Source of the DNA: Karalla daura
Taxonomy: Eukaryota > Chordata > Actinopteri > Chaetodontiformes > Leiognathidae
Assembly: GCA_029224185.1 (NCBI GenBank)
Contig: JANZKI010000027.1
Location: forward strand, 434,001 to 498,000
DNA length: 64,000 nucleotides
Direction of reading: 5' to 3'
Shown here in pieces: positions 9,773 to 22,695 of this stretch. The notes beneath the pieces were generated by a model. That model did not search any database. It was given only the letters and a program-made list of their open reading frames with translations, and was not told where the DNA came from. The position numbers were made by a program, and so were the translations under genes. Position 1 is the stretch's first letter, and each line of letters begins with the position of its first letter.

Positions 9773-12099
9773 GTGGGGAAAAGCGCTTTGAAAAAGTGTG
9801 TTGACGCATTCACCGTTGGCCATTACGCAGTGCAGCAACAGGCCTAAACAGTGTTTAGAACGCCTAGTTGGGTTTGTCTATAGCCCCCTGCCTAGGAAAC
9901 GGTGGGGAAAAGCGCTTTGAAAAAGTGTGTTGACGCATTCACTGTTGGCCATTATGCAGTGCAGCAACAGGCCTAAACAGTGTTTAGAACGCCTAGTTGG
10001 GTTTGTCTACAGCCCCCTGTGTAGGAAACGGTGAGGAAAAGCGCTTTGAAAAAGTGTCTTTACGCATTCACCATGGGCCATTACGCAGTGCAGCAACAGG
10101 CCTAAACAGTGTTTAGAACGCCTAGTTGGGCCTTTTTACAGCCCCCTGCGTAGGAAACGGTGGGGAAAAGCGCTTTGAAAAAGTGTGTTTACGCATTCAC
10201 CATGGGCCATTACGCAGTGCAGCAACAGGCCTAAACAGTGTTTAGAAAGCCCAGTTGGGCCTTTTTACAGCCCCCTGCGTAGGAAACGGTGGGGAAAAGC
10301 GCTTTGAAAAAGTGTGTTGACGCATTCACTGTTGGCCATTATGCAGTGCAGCAACAGGCCTAAACAGTGTTTAGAACGCCTAGTTGGGCTTGTCTACAGC
10401 CCCCTGTGTAGGAAACGGTGAGGAAAAGCGCTTTGAAAAAGTGTGTTGACGCATTCACCGTTGGCCATTACGCAGTGCAGCAACAGGCCTAAACAGTGTT
10501 TAGAACGCCTAGTTGGGTTTGTCTACAGCCCCCTGCCTAGGAAACGGTGGGGAAAAGCGCTTTGAAAAAGTGTGTTGACGCATTCACTGTTGGCCATTAT
10601 GCAGTGCAGCAACAGGCCTAAACAGTGTTTAGAACGCCTAGTTGGGTTTGTCTACAGCCCCCTGTGTAGGAAACGGTGAGGAAAAGCGCTTTGAAAAAGT
10701 TTCTTTACGCATTCACCATGGGCCATTACGCAGTGCAGCAACAGGCCTAAACAGTGTTTAGAACGCCTAGTTGGGCCTTTTTACAGCCCCCTGCGTAGGA
10801 AACGGTGGGGAAAAGTGCTTTGAAAAAGTGTGTTTACGCATTCACCATGGGCCATTACGCAGTGCAGCAACAGGCCTAAACAGTGTTTAGAACGCCTAGT
10901 TGGGCCTTTTTATAGCCCCCTGCGTAGGAAACGGTGGGGAAAAGCGCTTTGAAAAAGTGTGTTGACGCATTCACTGTTGGCCATTATGCAGTGCAGCAAC
11001 AGGCCTAAACAGTGTTTAGAACGCCTAGTTGGGCTTGTCTACAGCCCCCTGTGTAGGAAACGGTGAGGAAAAGCGCTTTGAAAAAGTGTGTTGACGCATT
11101 CACCGTTGGCCATTACGCAGTGCAGCAACAGGCCTAAACAGTGTTTAGAACGCCTAGTTGGGTTTGTCTCCAGCCCCCTGCCTAGGAAACGGTGGGGAAA
11201 AGCGCTTTGAAAAAGTGTGTTGACGCATTCACTGTTGGCCATTATGCAGTGCAGCAACAGGCCTAAACAGTGTTTAGAACGCCTAGTTGGGTTTGTCTAC
11301 AGCCCCCTGTGTAGGAAACGGTGAGGAAAAGCGCTTTGAAAAAGTGTGTTTACGCATTCACCATGGGCCATTACGCAGTGCAGCAACAGGCCTAAACAGT
11401 GTTTAGAACGCCTAGTTGGGCCTTTTTACAGCCCCCTGCGTAGGAAACGGTGGGGAAAAGCGCTTTGAAAAAGTGTGTTGACGCATTCACTGTTGGCCAT
11501 TATGCAGTGCAGCAACAGGCCTAAACAGTGTTTAGAACGCCTAGTTGGGCTTGTCTACAGCCCCCTGTGTAGGAAACGGTGAGGAAAAGCGCTTTGAAAA
11601 AGTGTGTTTACGCATTCACCATGGGCCATTACGCAGTGCAGCAACAGGCCTAAACAGTGTTTAGAACGCCTAGTTGGGCTTGTCTACAGCCCCCTGTGTA
11701 GGAAACGGTGAGGAAAAGCGCATTGAAAAAGTGTGTTCACGCATTCACCATGGGCCATTATGCAGTGAAGCAACAGGCCTAAACAGTGTTTAGAACGCCT
11801 AGTTGGGCCTTTTTACAGCCCCCTGCGTAGGAAACGGTGGGGAAAAGCGCTTTGAAAAAGTGTGTTGACGCATTCACCATCAGCCATTACGCAGTGCAGC
11901 AACAGGTCTAAACGGTGTTTAGAACGCCTAGTTAGGCCTGTTTACAGCCCCCTGCGTAGGAAACGGTGGGGAAAAGCGCTTTGAAAAAGTGTGTTGACGC
12001 ATTCACCATCGGCCATTACGCAGTGCAGCAACAGACCTAAACAGTGTTTAGAACGTCTAGTTGGGCCTGTTTACAGCCCCCTGCGTATGAAACGGTGGG
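9773..12099. repeat. Satellite segment S3: F G H2 H3 A F G H2 H3 A F G H3 A B X D E
   Basis: Seventeen intact monomers plus E. A five-monomer block F G H2 H3 A (645 bp) is tandemly repeated and then trimmed. Private substitutions are more frequent than elsewhere: tatagcc twice, ctccagcc, and ttctttacgc. X at 11725-11853 mixes B and C features: it has c14, a CATGGG head, t37, gtgaagc and a C-type tail. The E monomer has gaacgtc at 12056. Confidence 0.9.
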
Positions 12100-13207
12100 T
12101 GTCGCGTCAACACAAAACATTCATTCAAACATTCACTCAAAACACAGTCACGTGGCCTAAGCTCCAAACCTGCAGGGGGCAGAGAGAAAGTTAGTTTTGG
12201 TAGGGTAACCAGGAAGTCAATCTGTGCTTCCTGTGGCGGCCATATCATCTGCATACCTGCATGGAGAAAAAAGTTTGCTAACAAAGTAGAAGCATCTAAC
12301 AAAAGGAAATACACAGGAATCACACAACTAAACAAAGAAGATTACTCAGCTCACAGTCAAGACGCAACTGGTTGTCAACTGTCAAGTTATGTTAGATTTT
12401 ACTCCGTTCCTGCTCAAACTTGAAAAGAGCCTCGTCTGAAGGACGCAGAGTGACAACTCAAATCTTCCTTCTCTTTTGTTTATTGAGTTTAGTAGATAGG
12501 TTGATTAGGTTGATTTGGTTGATTAGGTTGATAACCTTCAAAATAAACAAGAAACATTGCATTACTTAAAGTTCAAACATAACAAATTCATGAATTCATA
12601 AATCTCAAATCAGTATGAATCAATCAAAATCAAAAATCAGAATATCAAATATCAAGTCTACAATCAACAAGGTAGCTTCAGAATCAGATTTCTTTCTTTG
12701 CAACATAAACCATGCATTCAAAATGATATAAATTGAGCCAGTTCATGTACAAACAATTGAAGTTGTATCAGCATAAACAAACAAACATTTTAATTCCATC
12801 AACACTACAATACAATACAAGTAAGTAGATTTGAATGTTCAGGCTGTAAATTTGAGTGAACATGATAAAACAAAGTAATTCTTTCAGCATTTTCAGATAT
12901 CAAAGTGACAAAGTGTTTCAATGTCCATTCCCCTACCAGTTGCGTCTTGACTGTGAGCTGAGTAATCTTCTTTGTTTAGTTGTGTGATTCCTGTGTATTT
13001 CCTTGTCTTCGATGCTTCTCCTTTGTTAGCAAACTTTTTTCTCCATGCAGGTATGCAGGTGATATGGCCGCCACAGGAAGCACAGATTGACTTCCTGGTT
13101 ACCCTACGAATACTAACTTTCTCTCTGCCCCCTGCAGGTTTGGAGCTTAGGCCACGTGACTGTGTTTTGAGTGAATGTTTGAATGAATGTTTTGTGTTGA
13201 CGCGACA
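12100..13207. mobile_element. Element 4, foldback element, 1,108 bp
   Basis: Complete copy. It shares t352 (cagagtgac at 12451) only with element 5 and has the common c868. Confidence 0.87.
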
Positions 13208-14889
13208 GTGGGGAAAAGCGCTTTGAAAAAGTGTGTTGACGCATTCACCGTTGGCCATTACGCAGTGCAGCAACAGGCCTAAACAGTGTTTAGAACGCCT
13301 AGTTGGGTTTGTCTACAGCCCCCTGCCTAGGAAACGGTGGGGAAAAGCGCTTTGAAAAAGTGTGTTGACGCATTCACTGTTGGCCATTATGCAGTGCAGC
13401 AACAGGCCTAAACAGTGTTTAGAACGCCTAGTTGGGTTTGTCTACAGCCCCCTGTGTAGGAAACGGTGAGGAAAAGCGCTTTGAAAAAGTGTGTTTACGC
13501 ATTCACCATGGGCCACTACGCAGTGGAGCAACAGGCCTAAACAGTGTTTAGAACGCCTAGTTGGGCCTTTTTACAGCCCCCTGCGTAGGAAACGGTGGGG
13601 AAAAGCGCTTTGAAAAAGTGTGTTGACGCATTCACTGTTGGCCATTATGCAGTGCAGCAACAGGCCTAAACAGTGTTTAGAACGCCTAGTTGGGCTTGTC
13701 TACAGCCCCCTGTGTAGGAAACGGTGAGGAAAAGCGCTTTGAAAAAGTGTGTTGACGCATTCACAGTTGGCCATTACGCAGTGCAGCAACAGGCCTAAAC
13801 AGTGTTTAGAACGCCTAGTTGGGTTTGTCTACAGCCCCCTGCCTAGGAAACGGTGGGGAAAAGCGCTTTGAAAAAGTGTGTTGACGCATTCACTGTTGGC
13901 CATTATGCAGTGCAGCAACAGGCCTAAACAGTGTTTAGAACGCCTAGTTGGGTTTGTCTACAGCCCCCTGTGTAGGAAACGGTGAGGAAAAGCGCTTTGA
14001 AAAAGTGTGTTTACGCATTCACCATGGGCCATTACGCAGTGCAGCAACAGGCCTAAACAGTGTTTAGAACGCCTAGTTGGGCCTTTTTACAGCCCCCTGC
14101 GTAGGAAACGGTGGGGAAAAGCGCTTTGAAAAAGTGTGTTGACGCATTCACTGTTGGCCATTATGCAGTGCAGCAACAGGCCTAAACAGTGTTTAGAACG
14201 CCTAGTTGGGCTTGTCTACAGCCCCCTGTGTAGGAAACGGTGAGGAAAAGCGCTTTGAAAAAGTGTGTTTACGCATTCACCATGGGCCATTACGCAGTGC
14301 AGCAACAGGCCTAAACAGTGTTTAGAACGCCTAGTTGGGCTTGTCTACAGCCCCCTGTGTAGGAAACGGTGAGGAAAAGCGCTTTGAAAAAGTGTGTTGA
14401 CGCATTCACTGATGGCCATTATGCAGTGCAGCAACAGGCCTAAACAGTGTTTAGAACGCCTAGTTGGGCCTTTTTACAGCCCCCTGCGTAGGAAACGGTG
14501 GGGAAAAGCGCTTTGAAAAAGTGTGTTGACGCATTCACCATCAGCCATTACGCAGTGCAGCAACAGGTCTAAACGGTGTTTAGAACGCCTAGTTAGGCCT
14601 GTTTACAGCCCCCTGCGTAGGAAACGGTGGGGAAAAGCGCTTTGAAAAAGTGTGTTGACGCATTCACCATCAGCCATTACGCAGTGCAGCAACAGGTCTA
14701 AACGGTGTTTAGAACGCCTAGTTAGGCCTGTTTACAGCCCCCTGCGTAGGAAACGGTGGGGAAAAGCGCTTTGAAAAAGTGTGTTGACGCATTCACCATC
14801 GGCCATTACGCAGTGCAGCAACAGACCTAAACAGTGTTTAGAACGCCTAGTTGGGCCTGTTTACAGCCCCCTGCGTATGAAACGGTGGG
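13208..14889. repeat. Satellite segment S4: F G H1 A F G H3 A B C D D E
   Basis: Twelve intact monomers plus E. Two D monomers read identically back to back at 14515-14643 and 14644-14772, a single-monomer duplication. The second F has cacagttgg and the C monomer has gatggcc, both private. Confidence 0.92.
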
Positions 14890-15997
14890 TGTCGCGTCAA
14901 CACAAAACATTCATTCAAACATTCACTCAAAACACAGTCACGTGGCCTAAGCTCCAAACCTGCAGGGGGCAGAGAGAAAGTTAGTTTTGGTAGGGTAACC
15001 AGGAAGTCAATCTGTGCTTCCTGTGGCGGCCATATCATCTGCATACCTGCATGGAGAAAAAAGTTTGCTAACAAAGTAGAAGCATCTAACAAAAGGAAAT
15101 ACACAGGAATCACACAACTAAACAAAGAAGATTACTCAGCTCACAGTCAAGACGCAACTGGTTGTCAACTGTCAAGTTATGTTAGATTTTACTCCGTTCC
15201 TGCTCAAACTTGAAAAGAGCCTCGTCTGAAGGACGCAGAGTGACAACTCAAATCTTCCTTCTCTTTTGTTTATTGAGTTTAGTAGATAGGTTGATTAGGT
15301 TGATTTGGTTGATTAGGTTGATAACCTTCAAAATAAACAAGAAACATTGCATTACTTAAAGTTCAAACATAACAAATTCATGAATTCATAAATCTCAAAT
15401 CAGTATGAATCAATCAAAATCAAAAATCAGAATATCAAATATCAAGTCTACAATCAACAAGGTAGCTTCAGAATCAGATTTCTTTCTTTGCAACATAAAC
15501 CATGCATTCAAAATGATATAAATTGAGCCAGTTCATGTACAAACAATTGAAGTTGTATCAGCATAAACAAACAAACATTTTAATTCCATCAACACTACAA
15601 TACAATACAAGTAAGTAGATTTGAATGTTCAGGCTGTAAATTTGAGTGAACATGATAAAACAAAGTAATTCTTTCAGCATTTTCAGATATCAAAGTGACA
15701 AAGTGTTTCAATGTCCATTCCCCTACCAGTTGCGTCTTGACTGTGAGCTGAGTAATGTTCTTTGTTTAGTTGTGTGATTCCTGTGTATTTCCTTGTCTTC
15801 GATGCTTCTCCTTTGTTAGCAAACTTTTTTCTCCATGCAGGTATGCAGGTGATATGGCCGCCACAGGAAGCACAGATTGACTTCCTGGTTACCCTACGAA
15901 TACTAACTTTCTCTCTGCCCCCTGCAGGTTTGGAGCTTAGGCCACGTGACTGTGTTTTGAGTGAATGTTTGAATGAATGTTTTGTGTTGACGCGACA
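14890..15997. mobile_element. Element 5, foldback element, 1,108 bp
   Basis: Complete copy carrying both t352 (shared with element 4) and g868 (taatgttc at 15757, shared with element 6). It is the double-variant copy in a four-gamete set. Confidence 0.87.
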
Positions 15998-17034
15998 GTG
16001 GGGAAAAGCGCTTTGAAAAAGTGTGTTGACGCATTCACCGTTGGCCATTACGCAGTGCAGCAACAGGCCTAAACAGTGTTTAGAACGCCTAGTTGGGTTT
16101 GTCTACAGCCCCCTGTGTAGGAAACGGTGAGGAAAAGCGCTTTGAAAAAGTGTCTTTACGCATTCACCATGGGCCATTACGCAGTGCAGCAACAGGCCTA
16201 AACAGTGTTTAGAACGCCTAGTTGGGCCTTTTTACAGCCCCCTGCGTAGGAAACGGTGGGGAAAAGCGCTTTGAAAAAGTGTGTTTACGCATTCACCATG
16301 GGCCATTACGCAGTGCAGCAACAGGCCTAAACAGTGTTTAGAACGCCTAGTTGGGCCTTTTTACAGCCCCCTGCGTAGGAAACGGTGGGGAAAAGCGCTT
16401 TGAAAAAGTGTGTTGACGCATTCACTGTTGGCCATTATGCAGTGCAGCAACAGGCCTAAACAGTGTTTAGAACGCCTAGTTGGGCTTGTCTACAGCCCCC
16501 TGTGTAGGAAACGGTGAGGAAAAGCGCTTTGAAAAAGTGTGTTTACGCATTCACCATGGGCCATTACGCAGTGCAGCAACAGGCCTAAACAGTGTTTAGA
16601 ACGCCTAGTTGGGCTTGTCTACAGCCCCCTGTGTAGGAAACGGTGAGGAAAAGCGCTTTGAAAAAGTGTGTTGACGCATTCACTGTTGGCCATTATGCAG
16701 TGCAGCAACAGGCCTAAACAGTGTTTAGAATGCCTAGTTGGGCCTTTTTACAGCCCCCTGCGTAGGAAACGGTGGGGAAAAGCGCTTTGAAAAAGTGTGT
16801 TGACGCATTCACCATCAGCCATTACGCAGTGCAGCAACAGGTCTAAACGGTGTTTAGAACGCCTAGTTAGGCCTGTTTACAGCCCCCTGCGTAGGAAACG
16901 GTGGGGAAAAGCGCTTTGAAAAAGTGTGTTGACGCATTCACCATCGGCCATTACGCAGTGCAGCAACAGACCTAAACAGTGTTTAGAACGCCTAGTTGGG
17001 CCTGTTTACAGCCCCCTGCGTATGAAACGGTGGG
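15998..17034. repeat. Satellite segment S5: F' H2 H3 A B C D E
   Basis: Seven intact monomers plus E. The same order recurs in S8 and S11. The first monomer joins an F head to a G-type end (t102, a116). The C monomer has a private gaatgcc. Confidence 0.92.
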
Positions 17035-18142
17035 TGTCGCGTCAACACAAAACATTCATTCAAACATTCACTCAAAACACAGTCACGTGGCCTAAGCTCC
17101 AAACCTGCAGGGGGCAGAGAGAAAGTTAGTTTTGGTAGGGTAACCAGGAAGTCAATCTGTGCTTCCTGTGGCGGCCATATCATCTGCATACCTGCATGGA
17201 GAAAAAAGTTTGCTAACAAAGTAGAAGCATCTAACAAAAGGAAATACACAGGAATCACACAACTAAACAAAGAAGATTACTCAGCTCACAGTCAAGACGC
17301 AACTGGTTGTCAACTGTCAAGTTATGTTAGATTTTACTCCGTTCCTGCTCAAACTTGAAAAGAGCCTCGTCTGAAGGACGCAGAGGGACAACTCAAATCT
17401 TCCTTCTCTTTTGTTTATTGAGTTTAGTAGATAGGTTGATTAGGTTGATTTGGTTGATTAGGTTGATAACCTTCAAAATAAACAAGAAACATTGCATTAC
17501 TTAAAGTTCAAACATAACAAATTCATGAATTCATAAATCTCAAATCAGTATGAATCAATCAAAATCAAAAATCAGAATATCAAATATCAAGTCTACAATC
17601 AACAAGGTAGCTTCAGAATCAGATTTCTTTCTTTGCAACATAAACCATGCATTCAAAATGATATAAATTGAGCCAGTTCATGTACAAACAATTGAAGTTG
17701 TATCAGCATAAACAAACAAACATTTTAATTCCATCAACACTACAATACAATACAAGTAAGTAGATTTGAATGTTCAGGCTGTAAATTTGAGTGAACATGA
17801 TAAAACAAAGTAATTCTTTCAGCATTTTCAGATATCAAAGTGACAAAGTGTTTCAATGTCCATTCCCCTACCAGTTGCGTCTTGACTGTGAGCTGAGTAA
17901 TGTTCTTTGTTTAGTTGTGTGATTCCTGTGTATTTCCTTGTCTTCGATGCTTCTCCTTTGTTAGCAAACTTTTTTCTCCATGCAGGTATGCAGGTGATAT
18001 GGCCGCCACAGGAACCACAGATTGACTTCCTGGTTACCCTACGAATACTAACTTTCTCTCTGCCCCCTGCAGGTTTGGAGCTTAGGCCACGTGACTGTGT
18101 TTTGAGTGAATGTTTGAATGAATGTTTTGTGTTGACGCGACA
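17035..18142. mobile_element. Element 6, foldback element, 1,108 bp
   Basis: Complete copy with g868 (17902) but the common g352, and a private c981 (ggaaccacag at 18015) in the right arm. Confidence 0.87.
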
Positions 18143-18792
18143 GTGGGGAAAAGCGCTTTGAAAAAGTGTGTTGACGCATTCACTGTTGGCCATTATGCAG
18201 TGCAGCAACAGGCCTAAACAGTGTTTAGAACGCCTAGTTGGGTTTGTCTACAGCCCCCTGTGTAGGAAACGGTGAGGAAAAGCGCTTTGAAAAAGTGTGT
18301 TGACGCATTCACCATGGGCCATTACGCAGTGCAGCAACAGGCCTAAACAGTGTTTAGAACGCCTAGTTGGGCTTGTCTACAGCCCCCTGTGTAGGAAACG
18401 GTGAGGAAAAGCGCTTTGAAAAAGTGTGTTGACGCATTCACTGTTGGCCATTATGCAGTGCTGCAACAGGCCTAAACAGTGTTTAGAACGCCTAGTTGGG
18501 CCTTTTTACAGCCCCCTGCGTAGGAAACGGTGGGGAAAAGCGCTTTGAAAAAGTGTGTTGACGCATTCACCATCAGCCATTACGCAGTGCAGCAACAGGT
18601 CTAAACGGTGTTTAGAACGCCTAGTTAGGCCTGTTTACAGCCCCCTGCGTAGGAAACGGTGGGGAAAAGCGCTTTGAAAAAGTGTGTTGACGCATTCACC
18701 ATCGGCCATTACGCAGTGCAGCAACAGACCTAAACAGTGTTTAGAACGCCTAGTTGGGCCTGTTTACAGCCCCCTGCGTATGAAACGGTGGG
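18143..18792. repeat. Satellite segment S6: G B' C D E, shortest spacer
   Basis: Four intact monomers plus E, which with the element gives a 1,758-bp period. The C monomer has a private tgctgcaac. Confidence 0.93.
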
Positions 18793-19900
18793 TGTCGCGT
18801 CAACACAAAACATTCATTCAAACATTCACTCAAAACACAGTCACGTGGCCTAAGCTCCAAACCTGCAGGGGGCAGAGAGAAAGTTAGTTTTGGTAGGGTA
18901 ACCAGGAAGTCAATCTGTGCTTCCTGTGGCGGCCATATCATCTGCATACCTGCATGGAGAAAAAAGTTTGCTAACAAAGTAGAAGCATCTAACAAAAGGA
19001 AATACACAGGAATCACACAACTAAACAAAGAAGATTACTCAGCTCACAGTCAAGACGCAACTGGTTGTCAACTGTCAAGTTATGTTAGATTTTACTCCGT
19101 TCCTGCTCAAACTTGAAAAGAGCCTCGTCTGAAGGACGCAGAGGGACAACTCAAATCTTCCTTCTCTTTTGTTTATTGAGTTTAGTAGATAGGTTGATTA
19201 GGTTGATTTGGTTGATTAGGTTGATAACCTTCAAAATAAACAAGAAACATTGCATTACTTAAAGTTCAAACATAACAAATTCATGAATTCATAAATCTCA
19301 AATCAGTATGAATCAATCAAAATCAAAAATCAGAATATCAAATATCAAGTCTACAATCAACAAGGTAGCTTCAGAATCAGATTTCTTTCTTTGCAACATA
19401 AACCATGCATTCAAAATGATATAAATTGAGCCAGTTCATGTACAAACAATTGAAGTTGTATCAGCATAAACAAACAAACATTTTAATTCCATCAACACTA
19501 CAATACAATACAAGTAAGTAGATTTGAATGTTCAGGCTGTAAATTTGAGTGAACATGATAAAACAAAGTAATTCTTTCAGCATTTTCAGATATCAAAGTG
19601 ACAAAGTGTTTCAATGTCCATTCCCCTACCAGTTGCGTCTTGACTGTGAGCTGAGTAATCTTCTTTGTTTAGTTGTGTGATTCCTGTGTATTTCCTTGTC
19701 TTCGATGCTTCTCCTTTGTTAGCAAACTTTTTTCTCCATGCAGGTATGCAGGTGATATGGCCGCCACAGGAAGCACAGATTGACTTCCTGGTTACCCTAC
19801 GAATACTAACTTTCTCTCTGCCCCCTGCAGGTTTGGAGCTTAGGCCACGTGACTGTGTTTTGAGTGAATGTTTGAATGAATGTTTTGTGTTGACGCGACA
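18793..19900. mobile_element. Element 7, foldback element, 1,108 bp
   Basis: Complete copy with the common base at all marker sites checked (352, 574, 850, 868, 963, 1015). It can serve as a consensus representative. Confidence 0.88.
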
Positions 19901-20550
19901 GTGGGGAAAAGCGCTTTGAAAAAGTGTGTTGACGCATTCACTGTTGGCCATTATGCAGTGCAGCAACAGGCCTAAACAGTGTTTAGAACGCCTAGTTGGG
20001 TTTGTCTACAGCCCCCTGTGTAGGAAACGGTGAGGAAAAGCGCTTTGAAAAAGTGTGTTTACGCATTCACCATGGGCCATTACGCAGTGCAGCAACAGGC
20101 CTAAACAGTGTTTAGAACGCCTAGTTGGGCTTGTCTACAGCCCCCTGTGTAGGAAACGGTGAGGAAAAGCGCTTTGAAAAAGTGTGTTGACGCATTCACT
20201 GTTGGCCATTATGCAGTGCAGCAACAGGCCTAAACAGTGTTTAGAACGCCTAGTTGGGCCTTTTTACAGCCCCCTGCGTAGGAAACGGTGGGGAAAAGCG
20301 CTTTGAAAAAGTGTGTTGACGCATTCACCATCAGCCATTACGCAGTGCAGCAACAGGTCTAAACGGTGTTTAGAACGCCTAGTTAGGCCTGTTTACAGCC
20401 CCCTGCGTAGGAAACGGTGGGGAAAAGCGCTTTGAAAAAGTGTGTTGACGCATTCACCATCGGCCATTACGCAGTGCAGCAACAGACCTAAACAGTGTTT
20501 AGAACGCCTAGTTGGGCCTGTTTACAGCCCCCTGCGTATGAAACGGTGGG
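19901..20550. repeat. Satellite segment S7: G B C D E
   Basis: Four intact monomers plus E, the second copy of the 1,758-bp unit. It differs from S6 in t14 of the B monomer and in lacking the private C change. Confidence 0.93.
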
Positions 20551-21658
20551 TGTCGCGTCAACACAAAACATTCATTCAAACATTCACTCAAAACACAGTC
20601 ACGTGGCCTAAGCTCCAAACCTGCAGGGGGCAGAGAGAAAGTTAGTTTTGGTAGGGTAACCAGGAAGTCAATCTGTGCTTCCTGTGGCGGCCATATCATC
20701 TGCATACCTGCATGGAGAAAAAAGTTTGCTAACAAAGTAGAAGCATCTAACAAAAGGAAATACACAGGAATCACACAACTAAACAAAGAAGATTACTCAG
20801 CTCACAGTCAAGACGCAACTGGTTGTCAACTGTCAAGTTATGTTAGATTTTACTCCGTTCCTGCTCAAACTTGAAAAGAGCCTCGTCTGAAGGACGCAGA
20901 GGGACAACTCAAATCTTCCTTCTCTTTTGTTTATTGAGTTTAGTAGATAGGTTGATTAGGTTGATTTGGTTGATTAGGTTGATAACCTTCAAAATAAACA
21001 AGAAACATTGCATTACTTAAAGTTCAAACATAACAAATTCATGAATTCATAAATCTCAAATCAGTATGAATCAATCAAAATCAAAAATCAGAATATCAAA
21101 TATCAAGTCTACAATCAACAAGGTAGCTTCAGAATCAGATTTCTTTCTTTGCAACATAAACCATGCATTCAAAATGATATAAATTGAGCCAGTTCATGTA
21201 CAAACAATTGAAGTTGTATCAGCATAAACAAACAAACATTTTAATTCCATCAACACTACAATACAATACAAGTAAGTAGATTTGAATGTTCAGGCTGTAA
21301 ATTTGAGTGAACATGATAAAACAAAGTAATTCTTTCAGCATTTTCAGATATCAAAGTGACAAAGTGTTTCAATGTCCATTCCCCTACCAGTTGCGTCTTG
21401 ACTGTGAGCTGAGTAATCTTCTTTGTTTAGTTGTGTGATTCCTGTGTATTTCCTTGTCTTCGATGCTTCTCCTTTGTTAGCAAACTTTTTTCTCCATGCA
21501 GGTATGCAGGTGATATGGCCGCCACAGGAAGCACAGATTGACTTCCTGGTTACCCTACGAATACTAACTTTCTCTCTGCCCCCTGCAGGTTTGGAGCTTA
21601 GGCCACGTGACTGTGTTTTGAGTGAATGTTTGAATGAATGTTTTGTGTTGACGCGACA
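20551..21658. mobile_element. Element 8, foldback element, 1,108 bp
   Basis: Complete copy, consensus at the marker sites. Confidence 0.88.
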
Positions 21659-22695
21659 GTGGGGAAAAGCGCTTTGAAAAAGTGTGTTGACGCATTCACC
21701 GTTGGCCATTACGCAGTGCAGCAACAAGCCTAAACAGTGTTTAGAACGCCTAGTTGGGTTTGTCTACAGCCCCCTGTGTAGGAAACGGTGAGGAAAAGCG
21801 CTTTGAAAAAGTGTCTTTACGCATTCACCATGGGCCATTACGCAGTGCAGCAACAGGCCTAAACAGTGTTTAGAACGCCTAGTTGGGCCTTTTTACAGCC
21901 CCCTGCGTAGGAAACGGTGGGGAAAAGCGCTTTGAAAAAGTGTGTTTACGCATTCACCATGGGCCATTACGCAGTGCAGCAACAGGCCTAAACAGTGTTT
22001 AGAACGCCTAGTTGGGCCTTTTTACAGCCCCCTGCGTAGGAAACGGTGGGGAAAAGCGCTTTGAAAAAGTGTGTTGACGCATTCACTGCTGGCCATTATG
22101 CAGTGCAGCAACAGGCCTAAACAGTGTTTAGAACGCCTAGTTGGGCTTGTCTACAGCCCCCTGTGTAGGAAACGGTGAGGAAAAGCGCTTTGAAAAAGTG
22201 TGTTTACGCATTCACCATGGGCCATTACGCAGTGCAGCAACAGGCCTAAACAGTGTTTAGAACGCCTAGTTGGGCTTGTCTACAGCCCCCTGTGTAGGAA
22301 ACGGTGAGGAAAAGCGCTTTGAAAAAGTGTGTTGACGCATTCACTGTTGGCCATTATGCAGTGCAGCAACAGGCCTAAACAGTGTTTAGAACGCCTAGTT
22401 GGGCCTTTTTACAGCCCCCTGCGTAGGAAACGGTGGGGAAAAGCGCTTTGAAAAAGTGTGTTGACGCATTCACCATCAGCCATTACGCAGTGCAGCAACA
22501 GGTCTAAACGGTGTTTAGAACGCCTAGTTAGGCCTGTTTACAGCCCCCTGCGTAGGAAACGGTGGGGAAAAGCGCTTTGAAAAAGTGTGTTGACGCATTC
22601 ACCATCGGCCATTACGCAGTGCAGCAACAGACCTAAACAGTGTTTAGAACGCCTAGTTGGGCCTGTTTACAGCCCCCTGCGTATGAAACGGTGGG
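21659..22695. repeat. Satellite segment S8: F' H2 H3 A B C D E
   Basis: Seven intact monomers plus E. F' has caacaagcc, shared with the first monomer of S10. The A monomer has a private cactgctgg. Confidence 0.92.
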
